A DNA stretch of 64,000 nt from Clostridia bacterium (GTDB lineage Bacteria; Bacillota; Clostridia; Christensenellales; Aristaeellaceae), in contig JAFUFB010000009.1 of NCBI GenBank assembly GCA_017470145.1, positions 25,159-89,158 of the forward strand, given 5' to 3'. Below, piece by piece: positions 36,535 to 45,048 of the stretch. Below the pieces are notes generated by a model. That model ran no database searches and was not told where the DNA came from. It saw only the letters and a list, made by a program, of their open reading frames with translations. The position numbers and the translations under genes were made by a program. Each line of letters opens with the position of its first letter. Positions within the stretch are counted from its first letter, which is position 1.

Positions 36535-37467
36535 TTGAATTTGCAACAGAATAAAGCCCTGCGGGGCAGCCTGCTCCTGATGCTGGGAGCCGTGATCTGG
36601 GGCTTTGCCTTCGCCGCCCAGCGGGCGGGCATGGACTCCATGCAGCCCATCTCCTTCAACGGCATCCGCAACCTGCTGGCGGGGCTCTGCCTCATCCCCG
36701 TCTGCTACTGGGCAGAAAGCCGCCATCCCGAGCAGAAGCCCAGCTCCCCCGCCCAGAAGCGTACCCAGTTGCGGGGCGGGCTTTTCTGCGGCGTTTTCCT
36801 TTTCCTGGCCTCCACCCTGCAGCAGGCCGGCCTGGTGGACGCCTCCGCCGGCAAGGCAGGGTTTGTCACCGCGCTGTACGTGGTGCTGGTGCCCGTGTTC
36901 GCCTGGCTGCTATTCCACAAAAATCCGGGTAACTGGATCTGGCTCAGCATTCTGCTGGCAGTGGCCGGGCTGTTCCTGCTGTGCGTCCCAGTTGGGGAAG
37001 GCTTCTCCCTCTCCCGGGCGGATGTGCTGCTGCTGGGATGCGCCGCCTGCTTTACGGGGCAAATTCTCTCCGTGGATCATTACTCCCCCATGGTCAGCGG
37101 CGTCCGGCTCAGCCGGGATATGTTCCTGACCTGCGGCCTGCTGGGCACGTTGCTCTCCCTCTTTACGGAAACCATCACCTGGAGCGGCATTCAGCAAGCC
37201 CTGATCGCTCTGCTGTACGCAGGGGTCATGTCCGGCGCGGTGGCCTATACGCTGCAGATCCTGGGCCAGCGGGATGTGCCCCCCGCCCTGGCCTCCCTCA
37301 TCATGTGCATGGAGTCCGTGTTCAGCGTCATCGGTGGCGCCCTGGTGCTGGGGGAGCATCTCTCCTCCCGGGAGCTGATGGGTTGCCTGATCATGTTCAC
37401 AGCGGTGGTGCTGGCCCAAGTTTCCCCCTTGCTGAAGCGCCAGGGGCTAAAGAAAAAAGCTGATTGA
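36535..37467 (+). CDS. DMT superfamily transporter (EamA)
   Basis: A 310-residue membrane protein with ten predicted helices in two EamA repeats. Typical stretches are LLLMLGAVIWGFAFAAQRAGMD, FVTALYVVLVPVFAWLLF and SLIMCMESVFSVIGGALVLGE. Members export or exchange small metabolites; the substrate is unknown. The start is taken as the TTG at 36535, eight bases after aggaag. The GTG at 36526 overlaps that ribosome-binding site. Probably cotranscribed with the deacetylase upstream. Hairpins follow the stop codon. Confidence 0.88.
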   Translation: MNLQQNKALRGSLLLMLGAVIWGFAFAAQRAGMDSMQPISFNGIRNLLAGLCLIPVCYWAESRHPEQKPSSPAQKRTQLRGGLFCGVFLFLASTLQQAGLVDASAGKAGFVTALYVVLVPVFAWLLFHKNPGNWIWLSILLAVAGLFLLCVPVGEGFSLSRADVLLLGCAACFTGQILSVDHYSPMVSGVRLSRDMFLTCGLLGTLLSLFTETITWSGIQQALIALLYAGVMSGAVAYTLQILGQRDVPPALASLIMCMESVFSVIGGALVLGEHLSSRELMGCLIMFTAVVLAQVSPLLKRQGLKKKAD

Positions 37468-37556
37468 CGCCAATCAGCATGTTCCATCAGCTCTAACACG
37501 CTCCCCTGGGGCGCGTTTTTTCTCTAAAACGAGGCCTCCCCCTGAGCGGGGAGGCC
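37459..37556. terminator. Terminator cluster between convergent genes
   Basis: GCTGATTG-acgc-CAATCAGC (37459-37478) includes the transporter stop codon; ACGC-t-CCCC/GGGG-c-GCGT followed by TTTTTTCTC (37496-37521) is the main plus-strand terminator; GGCCTCCCC-ctgag-c-GGGGAGGCC (37533-37556) lies just behind the YolD gene on the minus strand. Confidence 0.8.
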
Positions 37557-37562
37557 GTTTTC

Positions 37563-38027
37563 TCACTCCTGCGTTACTTCCAGAAGCTGATGTAAATCGA
37601 CAGTAGCATATTCGTCGCCATAGCCTTCCTTCCGACAAAGGATCAGCTTCCCCGCCGCCAGATCCACCCGACGGACCTCCTCCGTCCGGGTGACATAGGC
37701 GCCGCCAGCTTTCATCGGGTCGGGCACAAAATAGGTCAGGCTACATCGTGGCTGCTCCCCGGCCTGAATTCGCCCCGCGATTTCCTGCAGAGCCAGGTTC
37801 AGCTGATTCAGCGCATCCTCCCCCATCTCGATCCTTTCATCCGTCAGCCGGGCCTCCTCCTGAATCATATCGTCGTATCCCGTCAGCGCCGCGAAGGGGG
37901 CGAACTGGGGCGCCCGGTCGTACAGGCTCATGGCAGGGTGCTTCTTGGATTTTGGCGCGGGCAGATCGATAATGTCTCCGTACACCATCCGCGGGTCAGC
38001 TTCCTTCCCCGTAATCCCCTTCGCCAT
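37563..38027 (-). CDS. YolD-like protein
   Basis: A 154-residue protein of the YolD-like family, recognised by MSLYDRAPQFAPFAALTGYDDMIQEEARLTDERIE-type sequence and a C-terminal beta-rich part (about 95-150). In Bacillota these are encoded with Y-family polymerases of the UvrX/YqjW type and are thought to be their accessory protein, comparable in role to UmuD. The start at 38027 is set by ggggagg; it overlaps the polymerase gene by 32 bases in another frame, so expression is coupled. No active-site motif of a known enzyme is visible. Confidence 0.88.
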   Translation of the reverse strand: MAKGITGKEADPRMVYGDIIDLPAPKSKKHPAMSLYDRAPQFAPFAALTGYDDMIQEEARLTDERIEMGEDALNQLNLALQEIAGRIQAGEQPRCSLTYFVPDPMKAGGAYVTRTEEVRRVDLAAGKLILCRKEGYGDEYATVDLHQLLEVTQE

Positions 38028-39678
38028 CCCATTCCTCCCCTGCCGCTGGCCCCTCCGCCAGCGGCGCTTTCTTTTCCACTGTCCGGGATTCCGCCCCGGC
38101 CTGGTGCCCACCGATCTGTCCATTGCGCAGGATGGTGGTGGCCCCCTCCTGTAGGTTCATGCCCTTCAGCAGGGCGTTCTTGCCGAATTTCGCCTGCAGC
38201 AGCAGCGTGGCCTGCTGAATTTTCCGCTCCTTGGCGTCCTCCTGGGCCTCCGCTTCCCGCTGGCGTTCCCGGGCGTCGTAATCCACGAAGAGGCTCATCT
38301 GCTCCGGCCCCTCCTGTGGAATCTCATTTTCCGGAATCAGCCCCTCCGCCACCACGTAGACCCGGCGAATCAGCAAATCCGGATCCATGATTCGGTCATA
38401 CAGGGCCATCATCCCGGCCACAATCCTGCGGGCGGAGGAGGTATACCGGTCCAGCTTCTCCGTGCCGTGGGCAAACTTCGGGCAGGCCCGGCCATACATA
38501 TCCACGCTGATTTTCCCGGTGTATCGCTCCCCGGTTTTCGCCACGCGGAAGGAGGATTCCCGCACCGTGGGGCCTTGAAAGCTGCAAACCAGGGATTCCC
38601 GGTCGTACCCGATGGTCAGGGTCAGCTTCCGGGTCACCAGCCGCTTGCGCACCAGATCCAGGGCCAGCAGCTCCGTCATCTCCCGGACGATGAGCTTCCC
38701 CTTCTCGCCATCGTAGGGCTCCATCAGCACCTGCCCGCTGGAGAGGCTGTTGCTCTCCGGGCGATAAGCCTTGATGGTGGCGATCTCCGTCGGCTCCCGG
38801 CCCCAGGCGTGATCGATCAACAGCTCCGCATTGATCCCCAGGGCGTCATAGATCAGATCCTCCTCCCGCAGGCTGAGCCGGGCGATATCCCCCATGGTTT
38901 CACACCCCAGGGCCTTCATGCGCCGGACGATGCCATGACCCACCCGCCAGAAATCCGTCAGCGGCGTGTGACACCACAGCAGCTCCCGATATTTTTGCTC
39001 GTCCAGCTCCGCGATGCGGACCCCGTCCTTGTCCGCCGGCACGTGCTTGGCCACGATGTCCATGGCCACCTTGCAAAGGTACAGATTGGTCCCGATGCCG
39101 GCGGTGGCGGTGATCCCCGTGGTATACAGCACCTCGCGAATCATGGTCATAGCCAGCTCATGGGCCGTGAGCTGATAGGTCTCCAGATACGCCGTTACGT
39201 CCAGGAAGCATTCATCGATGGAATAGACGTGGATATCCTCCGGGCTGATATATTTGGAATAGATGGAGAAGACCTTGGTGCTGTACTCCTCGTACAGCTT
39301 CATCCGGGGCGGGGCTACACAATAGGTCAGCTCCAGCGAAGGGTCCGCCGCCAGATCCGGCGCAGAGAAGGAGGCGCCGGAAAAATGATACTGCCCGTCC
39401 TCCCCCCGCTGAATCGCCCGAGCCCGAATCGCGGCTGCCATCCGCTCCCGGTTGACTTCCTTCACCCGCTGCACCACTTCGAACAGCCGCGCCCGGCCGG
39501 AGATGCCGTGGGCTTTCAGGCTGGGGGACACCGCCAGGCAGATGGTTTTCTCCGTTCGGGAGGCATCCGCCACCACCAGATGGGTCGTCAGCGGGTCGAA
39601 GCCCCGCTCCGTACATTCCACCGAGGCGTAGAAGGATTTCAGATCGATGGCCAGATAGGTCCGCTGTTTGTCCGCCAT
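37996..39678 (-). CDS. Y-family DNA polymerase (UmuC/UvrX-like)
   Basis: A 560-residue translesion polymerase. Palm-domain catalytic residues are visible in YLAIDLKSFYASVEC and in YSIDECFLDVT (Asp and Glu for metal binding). The fingers, thumb (TATAGIGTNLYLCKVAMDIVAKH, GHGIVRRMKALGCETMGDIA) and little-finger domain are present. The C-terminal 100 residues are a charged helical tail, and EQMSLFVDYD resembles a beta-clamp-binding peptide (QMSLF). The last residues are acidic and overlap the YolD start. The start follows aaaggagg. With the small gene upstream and YolD downstream it forms a mutagenic-repair cassette under one promoter. Confidence 0.93.
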   Translation of the reverse strand: MADKQRTYLAIDLKSFYASVECTERGFDPLTTHLVVADASRTEKTICLAVSPSLKAHGISGRARLFEVVQRVKEVNRERMAAAIRARAIQRGEDGQYHFSGASFSAPDLAADPSLELTYCVAPPRMKLYEEYSTKVFSIYSKYISPEDIHVYSIDECFLDVTAYLETYQLTAHELAMTMIREVLYTTGITATAGIGTNLYLCKVAMDIVAKHVPADKDGVRIAELDEQKYRELLWCHTPLTDFWRVGHGIVRRMKALGCETMGDIARLSLREEDLIYDALGINAELLIDHAWGREPTEIATIKAYRPESNSLSSGQVLMEPYDGEKGKLIVREMTELLALDLVRKRLVTRKLTLTIGYDRESLVCSFQGPTVRESSFRVAKTGERYTGKISVDMYGRACPKFAHGTEKLDRYTSSARRIVAGMMALYDRIMDPDLLIRRVYVVAEGLIPENEIPQEGPEQMSLFVDYDARERQREAEAQEDAKERKIQQATLLLQAKFGKNALLKGMNLQEGATTILRNGQIGGHQAGAESRTVEKKAPLAEGPAAGEEWDGEGDYGEGS

Positions 39679-39770
39679 TGATCCTTCTCCTCCTTTCCCC
39701 GCGATGCCATCCCGGGAAGCGCTGGCCCAGTCAAGTCAGCAGCCTTCGCCCATCGATCAAAGTTTTACCA

Positions 39771-39791
39771 TACCCCCGCTCCGCAGGGGTA
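39771..39791. repeat. Dispersed palindrome copy
   Basis: TACCCCCGC-tcc-GCAGGGGTA, an imperfect member of the palindrome family, in the 138-base gap between the small cassette gene and the polymerase. On the minus strand it is not followed by a T-run, so it may not terminate fully. Confidence 0.65.
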
Positions 39792-39816
39792 CTTTTGTCC
39801 GCGATGCCCTTCTTCC

Positions 39817-40107
39817 TCAGGGAACCGCCCTTTCCACCCACCAGCGGCCCAGGCGGCAGCTTTCCCGGCTGTCCGTCCGCTGAAAAAACAGATATTTTTC
39901 CTCCCCTTGGATCACAACGGTATAGCAATCCCCCGGGTGCCCAGCCCGAATAGTGGCCGCGGGGCGAAAATCCCTCACGGCGTCGATCGGGAACACCCGC
40001 CCATCCCGCCAGGTAATGGACCGGGGCGTCACCGAGCCGGTGGCGTCGAAATCGGAATTAACCTTGACATACACGCGCTCTGGAGGCAAAGGTTTAGAAA
40101 AAGCCAC
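39817..40107 (-). CDS. Small protein of the Y-polymerase cassette (DUF6504-like)
   Basis: A 96-residue protein upstream of the polymerase gene. It contains RVYVKVNSDFDATGSVTPRS, ITWRDGRVFPIDAV and CYTVVIQGEEKYLFF and ends GRWWVERAVP. This resembles the small beta-strand domain (DUF6504-like) often encoded with mutasome polymerases; my confidence in the family name is moderate. A GTG start at 40107 is preferred because ggaagggg lies nine bases upstream; the TTG at 40116 touches that site. It is the first gene of the cassette, behind a strong promoter with palindromic boxes. A role as polymerase accessory is inferred from context only. Confidence 0.65.
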   Translation of the reverse strand: MAFSKPLPPERVYVKVNSDFDATGSVTPRSITWRDGRVFPIDAVRDFRPAATIRAGHPGDCYTVVIQGEEKYLFFQRTDSRESCRLGRWWVERAVP

Positions 40108-40145
40108 GAGGATCAACCCCTTCCGCAGGTAATCGTATTGATATT

Positions 40146-40241
40146 GCCATTTTAGATGGCTTTTTCATTGTAAGCCTATTTGTCCCTTTTGTCAACCCTT
40201 TGGTTGACAAAAGGGATTTAGAGCCATTTTAACTGGCTTTT
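40146..40241 (-). promoter_or_regulatory. Promoter and operator-like repeats of the Y-polymerase cassette
   Basis: Minus-strand TTGACA (40190-40195), 17-base spacer, TACAAT (40167-40172). The -35 box lies in a perfect 14-bp inverted repeat with a four-base centre (arms 40184-40197 and 40202-40215, cccttttgtcaacc and its complement). Two near-identical boxes, GCCATTTTAgaTGGCTTTT (40146-40164) and GCCATTTTAacTGGCTTTT (40223-40241), flank the promoter, one at the transcription start and one about 50 bases upstream of the -10 box. This looks like a repressor binding two or three sites. It does not match the known Bacillota LexA box (GAAC...GTTC). Confidence 0.65.
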
Positions 40242-41139
40242 ATGCAAACAAGCTGCCGCAAGCCTCTATCTTCTGGGCCAGATCCTCTCGATACTCCGGA
40301 TCCTCGGGGTTCAGGCTGTTCACCGTGACCCAGGGGGATTTCGCATAGGCGGTGGCGTGAATGTATTTTCCCGCCCCCAGATAAACCGCCACATGCCCGG
40401 GAAAGAAGATCAGATCTCCCGTTTGCAGCCGATCCTGCGGAATCTGGCGAATCGGATATTCCGGCCGAATGCTGGCGTCCCGATAGATCAGGAATCCCGC
40501 CTCCATCCAGCTCATAAAGGCCAGCCCGGAGCAATCAATCCCCTGGGAGGATTTTCCGCCCCAGCGATAGGGCGTAGCCAAATAGGCCATTGCGTTTTTC
40601 GCCGCCTGGGCCCGCAGCTCCTCCTCCGCCGCCTTGTCCAGCCCTTCCTGCCCCTGGTGTAAAAACCAGGAAGGATCCTCCCGGCCCTGCAGCAGGAAGC
40701 CGTCTCCTTCCCGGCGATCCGCCACGTCCAGGGTATGCACCCAGCCCTCGACGCCGTTCGCCGTCCGCACGGCGATCCAGCCCTCCTGGGCAGGCTCCTG
40801 GGCCCTTTGCACAAAGCTTCCCCGGGGCAGGCTGGCCAGCAGCCGCCCCTGCACCTTTGGCTCCCCATAAATATCCATCCAGGAAGCCCGCACCCGCAGC
40901 AGCTGCTCCCGGTCCCGGGCCGCCAGCTGCTCCTTAGAAATAGGGATCAGGACCTCCTGCCGAATCCACCCCCGATAGCCATAATGGGTTTGAACCTCCA
41001 CCCAGCCATCTTCCTTGCTTTCCAGTGCTCTTACCGCCCATCCGGAGAAAACCTCGTCCGTCTGAGGGCCGGCTGCTTCCGTGGGTTCATCATACAAAAA
41101 GGCACTGGGGGCCTGGACCAAATACAGTTCTTCGCTCAT
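40240..41139 (-). CDS. ykfC: Murein-peptide endopeptidase, NlpC/P60 with SH3 domains (YkfC-like)
   Basis: A 299-residue cytoplasmic cysteine peptidase. Two or three bacterial SH3 repeats (about 1-140, with GWVEVQTHYGYRGWI and GWIAVRTANGVEGWV) precede an NlpC/P60 domain with C203 in GIDCSGL, H249 in PGHVAVYLG and H261 in YIHATAYAK. Architecture and lack of signal peptide match YkfC, which cleaves L-Ala-D-Glu from murein tripeptides during recycling. It follows the dipeptide epimerase gene by 15 bases, as in the B. subtilis ykf operon, so the released L-Ala-D-Glu is passed on. The start follows aggggagaagc. Confidence 0.9.
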   Translation of the reverse strand: MSEELYLVQAPSAFLYDEPTEAAGPQTDEVFSGWAVRALESKEDGWVEVQTHYGYRGWIRQEVLIPISKEQLAARDREQLLRVRASWMDIYGEPKVQGRLLASLPRGSFVQRAQEPAQEGWIAVRTANGVEGWVHTLDVADRREGDGFLLQGREDPSWFLHQGQEGLDKAAEEELRAQAAKNAMAYLATPYRWGGKSSQGIDCSGLAFMSWMEAGFLIYRDASIRPEYPIRQIPQDRLQTGDLIFFPGHVAVYLGAGKYIHATAYAKSPWVTVNSLNPEDPEYREDLAQKIEACGSLFA

Positions 41140-41154
41140 GAGCTTCTCCCCTTT

Positions 41155-42261
41155 TCAAATGCGTTCAAAATCCGCTGGCACCTTGGTAATTCCGATGCCT
41201 GCCGCCTCCGTCATGTCGATCCAGGGCCCCTGATAAATAGGCCCGCCCTCGTAGGGATTCTCCGCGCAGAGGGAGGGGCCGTCCAAATCGCAGAGAGAGA
41301 TGATCCCCCGGGCCGCCGCCAGATGGGCCCCCGCGCTGACGGACACCGCGCTTTCCAGCATGCAGCCCATCATGCAGGGCACCTTTCTTTCCGCCGCCAG
41401 ATCGCAGATTTTCAGCGCCGGGGTCAGCCCGCCGGTTTTCATCAGCTTGATGTTGATCCAGTCCGCCCCATGCTCCTCGATCAGGCGCACCGCGTCCTCC
41501 GGGGAAAAGACGCTCTCATCCGCCAGGATGGGCGTCTGCACATGGGCGGTGACATACTGCATGCCAGCGAAATCATGGCAGGAAACCGGCTGCTCCACCA
41601 ATTCGATGTTCAGCCCCGCATCCTCCATCATTTCGATGGTTCGCTTGGCCTCCGTGGGGGTCCAGCCCTGGTTGGCGTCCACCCGCAGCACCGCCTGGGT
41701 CCCTGCCGCGGCCCGCACCCGGCGAACCCGCTCCACGTCCTCCCGGCCGCCTTTGCCAACCTTTACCTTCAGAATACGGAACCCCTGCTGAATGGCCCGC
41801 TCCGTATCCTGGGCCATGACCTCCGGCGGATTGACGCTGATGGTGATGTCCGTTTCCAGCCGAGGGCGGGCTTCCCCCTCCGCCGGCGCGTGCAGCAAGC
41901 GAAACAGGGGCTTTCTCTGAGCCCGGGCCCAGGCGTCATACATCGCCATGTCGATGGCAGCCTTGGCGGTGGTGTTCTTGGCGATGCTCTTCTCCATCCG
42001 CTGCCAAACCTCCGAGGGGTGGTCGAAGGTCATGCCCTGGATGGCCGGCGCGATATAATACCGAAGGGCCGCTTCGATGGACTGGGGGGTTTCCCCGGTA
42101 ATGACCGCCGTGGGCGGGGCTTCCCCATAGCCCACTTCGCCGCCTTCCAACTCCACCCGCGCCACCAGGTCATGAATGGCGTCCACCGTCCGCAACGCCG
42201 TTTTGAAGGGCGTTACCAGGGGGATGGATACATATCCGATCGCAATTTCCTTGATTTTCAT
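41155..42261 (-). CDS. ykfB: L-Ala-D/L-Glu epimerase
   Basis: A 368-residue enolase-superfamily enzyme that epimerises L-Ala-D-Glu to L-Ala-L-Glu so that ordinary peptidases can finish murein-peptide recycling. Acid/base lysines are in LKVKVG (K165, K167) and IKLMKTGG (K272 region); metal ligands are D195 (VDANQGW), E223 (LVEQPV) and D248 (LADES). The CDLDGP stretch near the C-terminus carries the aspartates that hold the dipeptide amino group. It precedes the YkfC-like peptidase gene, which supports the specific assignment within a family that also holds muconate cycloisomerases. The start follows aaggagc. Confidence 0.92.
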   Translation of the reverse strand: MKIKEIAIGYVSIPLVTPFKTALRTVDAIHDLVARVELEGGEVGYGEAPPTAVITGETPQSIEAALRYYIAPAIQGMTFDHPSEVWQRMEKSIAKNTTAKAAIDMAMYDAWARAQRKPLFRLLHAPAEGEARPRLETDITISVNPPEVMAQDTERAIQQGFRILKVKVGKGGREDVERVRRVRAAAGTQAVLRVDANQGWTPTEAKRTIEMMEDAGLNIELVEQPVSCHDFAGMQYVTAHVQTPILADESVFSPEDAVRLIEEHGADWINIKLMKTGGLTPALKICDLAAERKVPCMMGCMLESAVSVSAGAHLAAARGIISLCDLDGPSLCAENPYEGGPIYQGPWIDMTEAAGIGITKVPADFERI

Positions 42262-42282
42262 TTTGCTCCTTTTCCTCCTTTT

Positions 42283-45048
42283 TTATGCCATCACCGTAAC
42301 CGTGCTGCCGCCAGTTTTTCCCTTGCGGACGATGATCTGCTGATCAATTTCCCGGCGCAGCTCCGACACATGCGAAATAATACCAATCAGTCGATTTCCC
42401 TCCGTCAGTCTGTTTAGTGCCCGCATGGCCTGGCGTAAGGTCTCCTCATCCAGGGAGCCAAAGCCCTCGTCCACGAACAGGGAATCCAGCCGGATTCCCC
42501 CGGCGCTGTTCTGAATCTCCTCCGACAGCCCCAGGGCCAGGCTCAGGGAGGCGATAAAGCTTTCCCCGCCGGAGAGGGTTTTCACGCTGCGGACGCTGCC
42601 ATTGTAATGGTCGATGACGTCCAGGTCCAGGCCGCTCTGGCTGCGCTGGTTCTCCGCAATTTCCCGGCGTTTCAGATCGTATTGCCCGCCGCTCATAGCC
42701 ATCAGGTGCACATTCGCCCGGCGCAGGATGCGGTCAAAATAATGCATCTGTACATAGGTTTCCAGCATTACCCGATCCTTTCCCTTTATGGCGCCGTTGG
42801 CCGTGGCAGAGAGGCTGTTGACCCATTGCCATTGCTGGTCCAGCGCCACCAGGGTTTCCGCCGTTTTCCGAATCTGCCTCAAGGCACTCTCGTTGGTCTG
42901 CAGGCGATGCCGCGCCTGTTCTCCCCGATTTTGCTGCTGCTCCTTTCGCTGCAACAAAACCTCCCTTTCCGCCCGCAAGGGCTCGATCTCCAGGGCAGGG
43001 GCGTCCTGTAGCAGCTTTTCGGATTGCTTCACCCGGGCCTGCAGGGCGATGATCTCCTGCTGACAAGCCCGCCATTGCTTTTCCGCTGCCTCCGACGCCT
43101 GCCGAAGGGCAGCAGCCTGCTTCCGGCAGGCTTGCATCCTCTCCTCCGCGGCCTTTTGGTCCGGGAAGATCAGCTTCTCCTTCTGCTCCCTCCAGGCGGC
43201 CTCCATCTCCGTCCTTCGGGAGGTTTCCGCCGCCTGCTGCGTGCGATTCTCCCCCAAGCGGAGGGTTTCTTCCGACAAGGCCTTCTCCTTCGCCGGAATC
43301 TCCTTCTCCAGCGCTTCCTTCCGCCGCTGACCGTTGTTGGCCGCCAGCAGGCTGGCCTGGGCTTCCTTGCCCCGGGCGTTGACCTCCGCCAGCAGCGCCT
43401 GAATCTGTGCAGCCCCGGCTTCCAGGGTCCAATCCGGAATCAGCTCCCTTGCCTTCTCCGCCAGGGCCGCCTCCGCCGTTTCCATTTTTCCCCGCTTCTC
43501 CGCCGCGCCCTGGCTCATCAGGTTGGCTGCCTTCTGGGCCTCCTGGGCAGCCTTTTCCGCCGTCTTTACCTGGGCTTCCGTCGGCGCCTTCTCGGACAGG
43601 CAGGCCTTCCGGGGATGGCTGGTGGATCCGCAAACCGGGCAGGGCTCCCCCGCCCGCAGCTGGGAGGCCATGATTCCTGCCTGCTCCCGATTGAAATCCC
43701 TTCGCAGCTCCTCCGCCCGGGCCCGGCTGGCTTCCGCTCGGCTTTCCCCCTGCAGATAGTCCTGCTGAGCTTTTTCATAGGCTGTTTTCGCTTCCGCCAG
43801 GGCCTTCAAGTCCTTCTCCAGGGCGGTGAGCCGCTTTTTTTGCTCCACCAGGCGGTCAAAGGCCTGCTGCAGCTCCGCCCGCTGCTCTCCAATGTTTTCC
43901 AGCCCCTGCTTTTCCTCCCGCAGGGCCTGTAGGTCCATCTCCAGCGCCCCGCTGTGTTTCTCCTGGGCGACGATCTCCTGCTGCCGGGCCAGGATGCTTT
44001 TCTGAGCCTGGGCGATGGCAGCCGCCCGCCGGTCCAGCTCGCCATAGGCAGGAAACTCCGCTTCGATGCGGTCCGCCTCCTTCTCCGCCTGCTCCGCCTC
44101 CGGCATCCGGCCCTTCTCCGCCTCAAAGGCGGCCCTCAGCGCTGCTTCCTGTTGCTCTCGGCTTGCCAGCTCCGCCTGAGCCTGGCGCTGCTCCTGGCGG
44201 GTTCGCTGGGCGGATTCCCATCGGGTAATTTCTCCCGTCAGCTCCTGAATCCTTTTCTCCGTTTCCGCCAGGGCCTGCCCCTCCGCCGTCGCCAGGGCCT
44301 GATCCCGGGCGATCAGCTTTTCCACCAGCGCCATGGCGTCCTCGGTCAGCAGCTCCCCCGCCCGGGCCCGCTGGGCTTCCGGGGCCAGGGGATTTTCCTC
44401 CTCCCACAGCAGGCCGCTCAGAGATTGCTGAATGCTGCTCTTTTGCCGGTCCCTCTCCCCGCTGACCCGCGCCGTTTCCATTTTCAATTCTTCCTGGAAG
44501 GCCTGATAGATGCGGGTTCGAAAAATCTCCCGAAAGCGGGCCTGCCGGTCCCGGGTGTCCGCCAGGAGTAGCTTTAAAAAATCCCCTTGTGCGATCATGG
44601 CGATTTGGGAAAACTGATCCCGATTGACCCCCAGAATTTCCACAATTTTCTGGGTCACCACGGTGGTTCTTGTCTCCACCCGGCCGTCGGGAAAGCGCAG
44701 CTCCGCCCCGGCGGCCTGTTTGGTTTCCCCGGAGCCCCGGCTCTTCCGCCGCATGTATTCCGGATTCCGACGGACGGTATATTCCTTCCCTGCGTACAGG
44801 AAGGTCATCTCCACCTCCGTGGGTGTGCTGTCCTCCGCATACTTGGACCGCAGCATGGCGGCATCCCGGTTTTCCCCGCTGGCCTCGCCATACAGGGCGA
44901 AGGTAATGGCGTCGAAAAGGGTCGTCTTGCCGGCGCCGGTATCCCCCGTGATCAAGTACAGCCCCCGCTCCCCCAGGGGGCGCAAATCAATCTCCTGCCG
45001 CCCCGCATAGGGCCCAAAGGCGGATATCATCAATCGGAGCGGTCTCAT
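42283..45048 (-). CDS. sbcC: Nuclease SbcCD subunit C
   Basis: A 921-residue Rad50-like ATPase. Walker A is in ITGDTGAGKTTLFDAI, long coiled-coil arms (about 180-720) surround the zinc hook CPVCGSTSHP (near 460), and the C-terminal lobe has LSGGESFIASLSLALGLS and LFVDEGFGSLDEETL. With SbcD it cuts hairpins and processes DNA ends, removing palindromic DNA. Size is in the lower range for the family, mainly from shorter coiled coils. It overlaps sbcD by four bases (ATGA). Confidence 0.97.
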   Translation of the reverse strand: MRPLRLMISAFGPYAGRQEIDLRPLGERGLYLITGDTGAGKTTLFDAITFALYGEASGENRDAAMLRSKYAEDSTPTEVEMTFLYAGKEYTVRRNPEYMRRKSRGSGETKQAAGAELRFPDGRVETRTTVVTQKIVEILGVNRDQFSQIAMIAQGDFLKLLLADTRDRQARFREIFRTRIYQAFQEELKMETARVSGERDRQKSSIQQSLSGLLWEEENPLAPEAQRARAGELLTEDAMALVEKLIARDQALATAEGQALAETEKRIQELTGEITRWESAQRTRQEQRQAQAELASREQQEAALRAAFEAEKGRMPEAEQAEKEADRIEAEFPAYGELDRRAAAIAQAQKSILARQQEIVAQEKHSGALEMDLQALREEKQGLENIGEQRAELQQAFDRLVEQKKRLTALEKDLKALAEAKTAYEKAQQDYLQGESRAEASRARAEELRRDFNREQAGIMASQLRAGEPCPVCGSTSHPRKACLSEKAPTEAQVKTAEKAAQEAQKAANLMSQGAAEKRGKMETAEAALAEKARELIPDWTLEAGAAQIQALLAEVNARGKEAQASLLAANNGQRRKEALEKEIPAKEKALSEETLRLGENRTQQAAETSRRTEMEAAWREQKEKLIFPDQKAAEERMQACRKQAAALRQASEAAEKQWRACQQEIIALQARVKQSEKLLQDAPALEIEPLRAEREVLLQRKEQQQNRGEQARHRLQTNESALRQIRKTAETLVALDQQWQWVNSLSATANGAIKGKDRVMLETYVQMHYFDRILRRANVHLMAMSGGQYDLKRREIAENQRSQSGLDLDVIDHYNGSVRSVKTLSGGESFIASLSLALGLSEEIQNSAGGIRLDSLFVDEGFGSLDEETLRQAMRALNRLTEGNRLIGIISHVSELRREIDQQIIVRKGKTGGSTVTVMA

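Noticed and set aside
37996-38123. Longer YolD start inside the polymerase gene
   Set aside because: The extension is Arg-rich shadow sequence of the polymerase C-terminus; the ggggagg site places the start at 38027.
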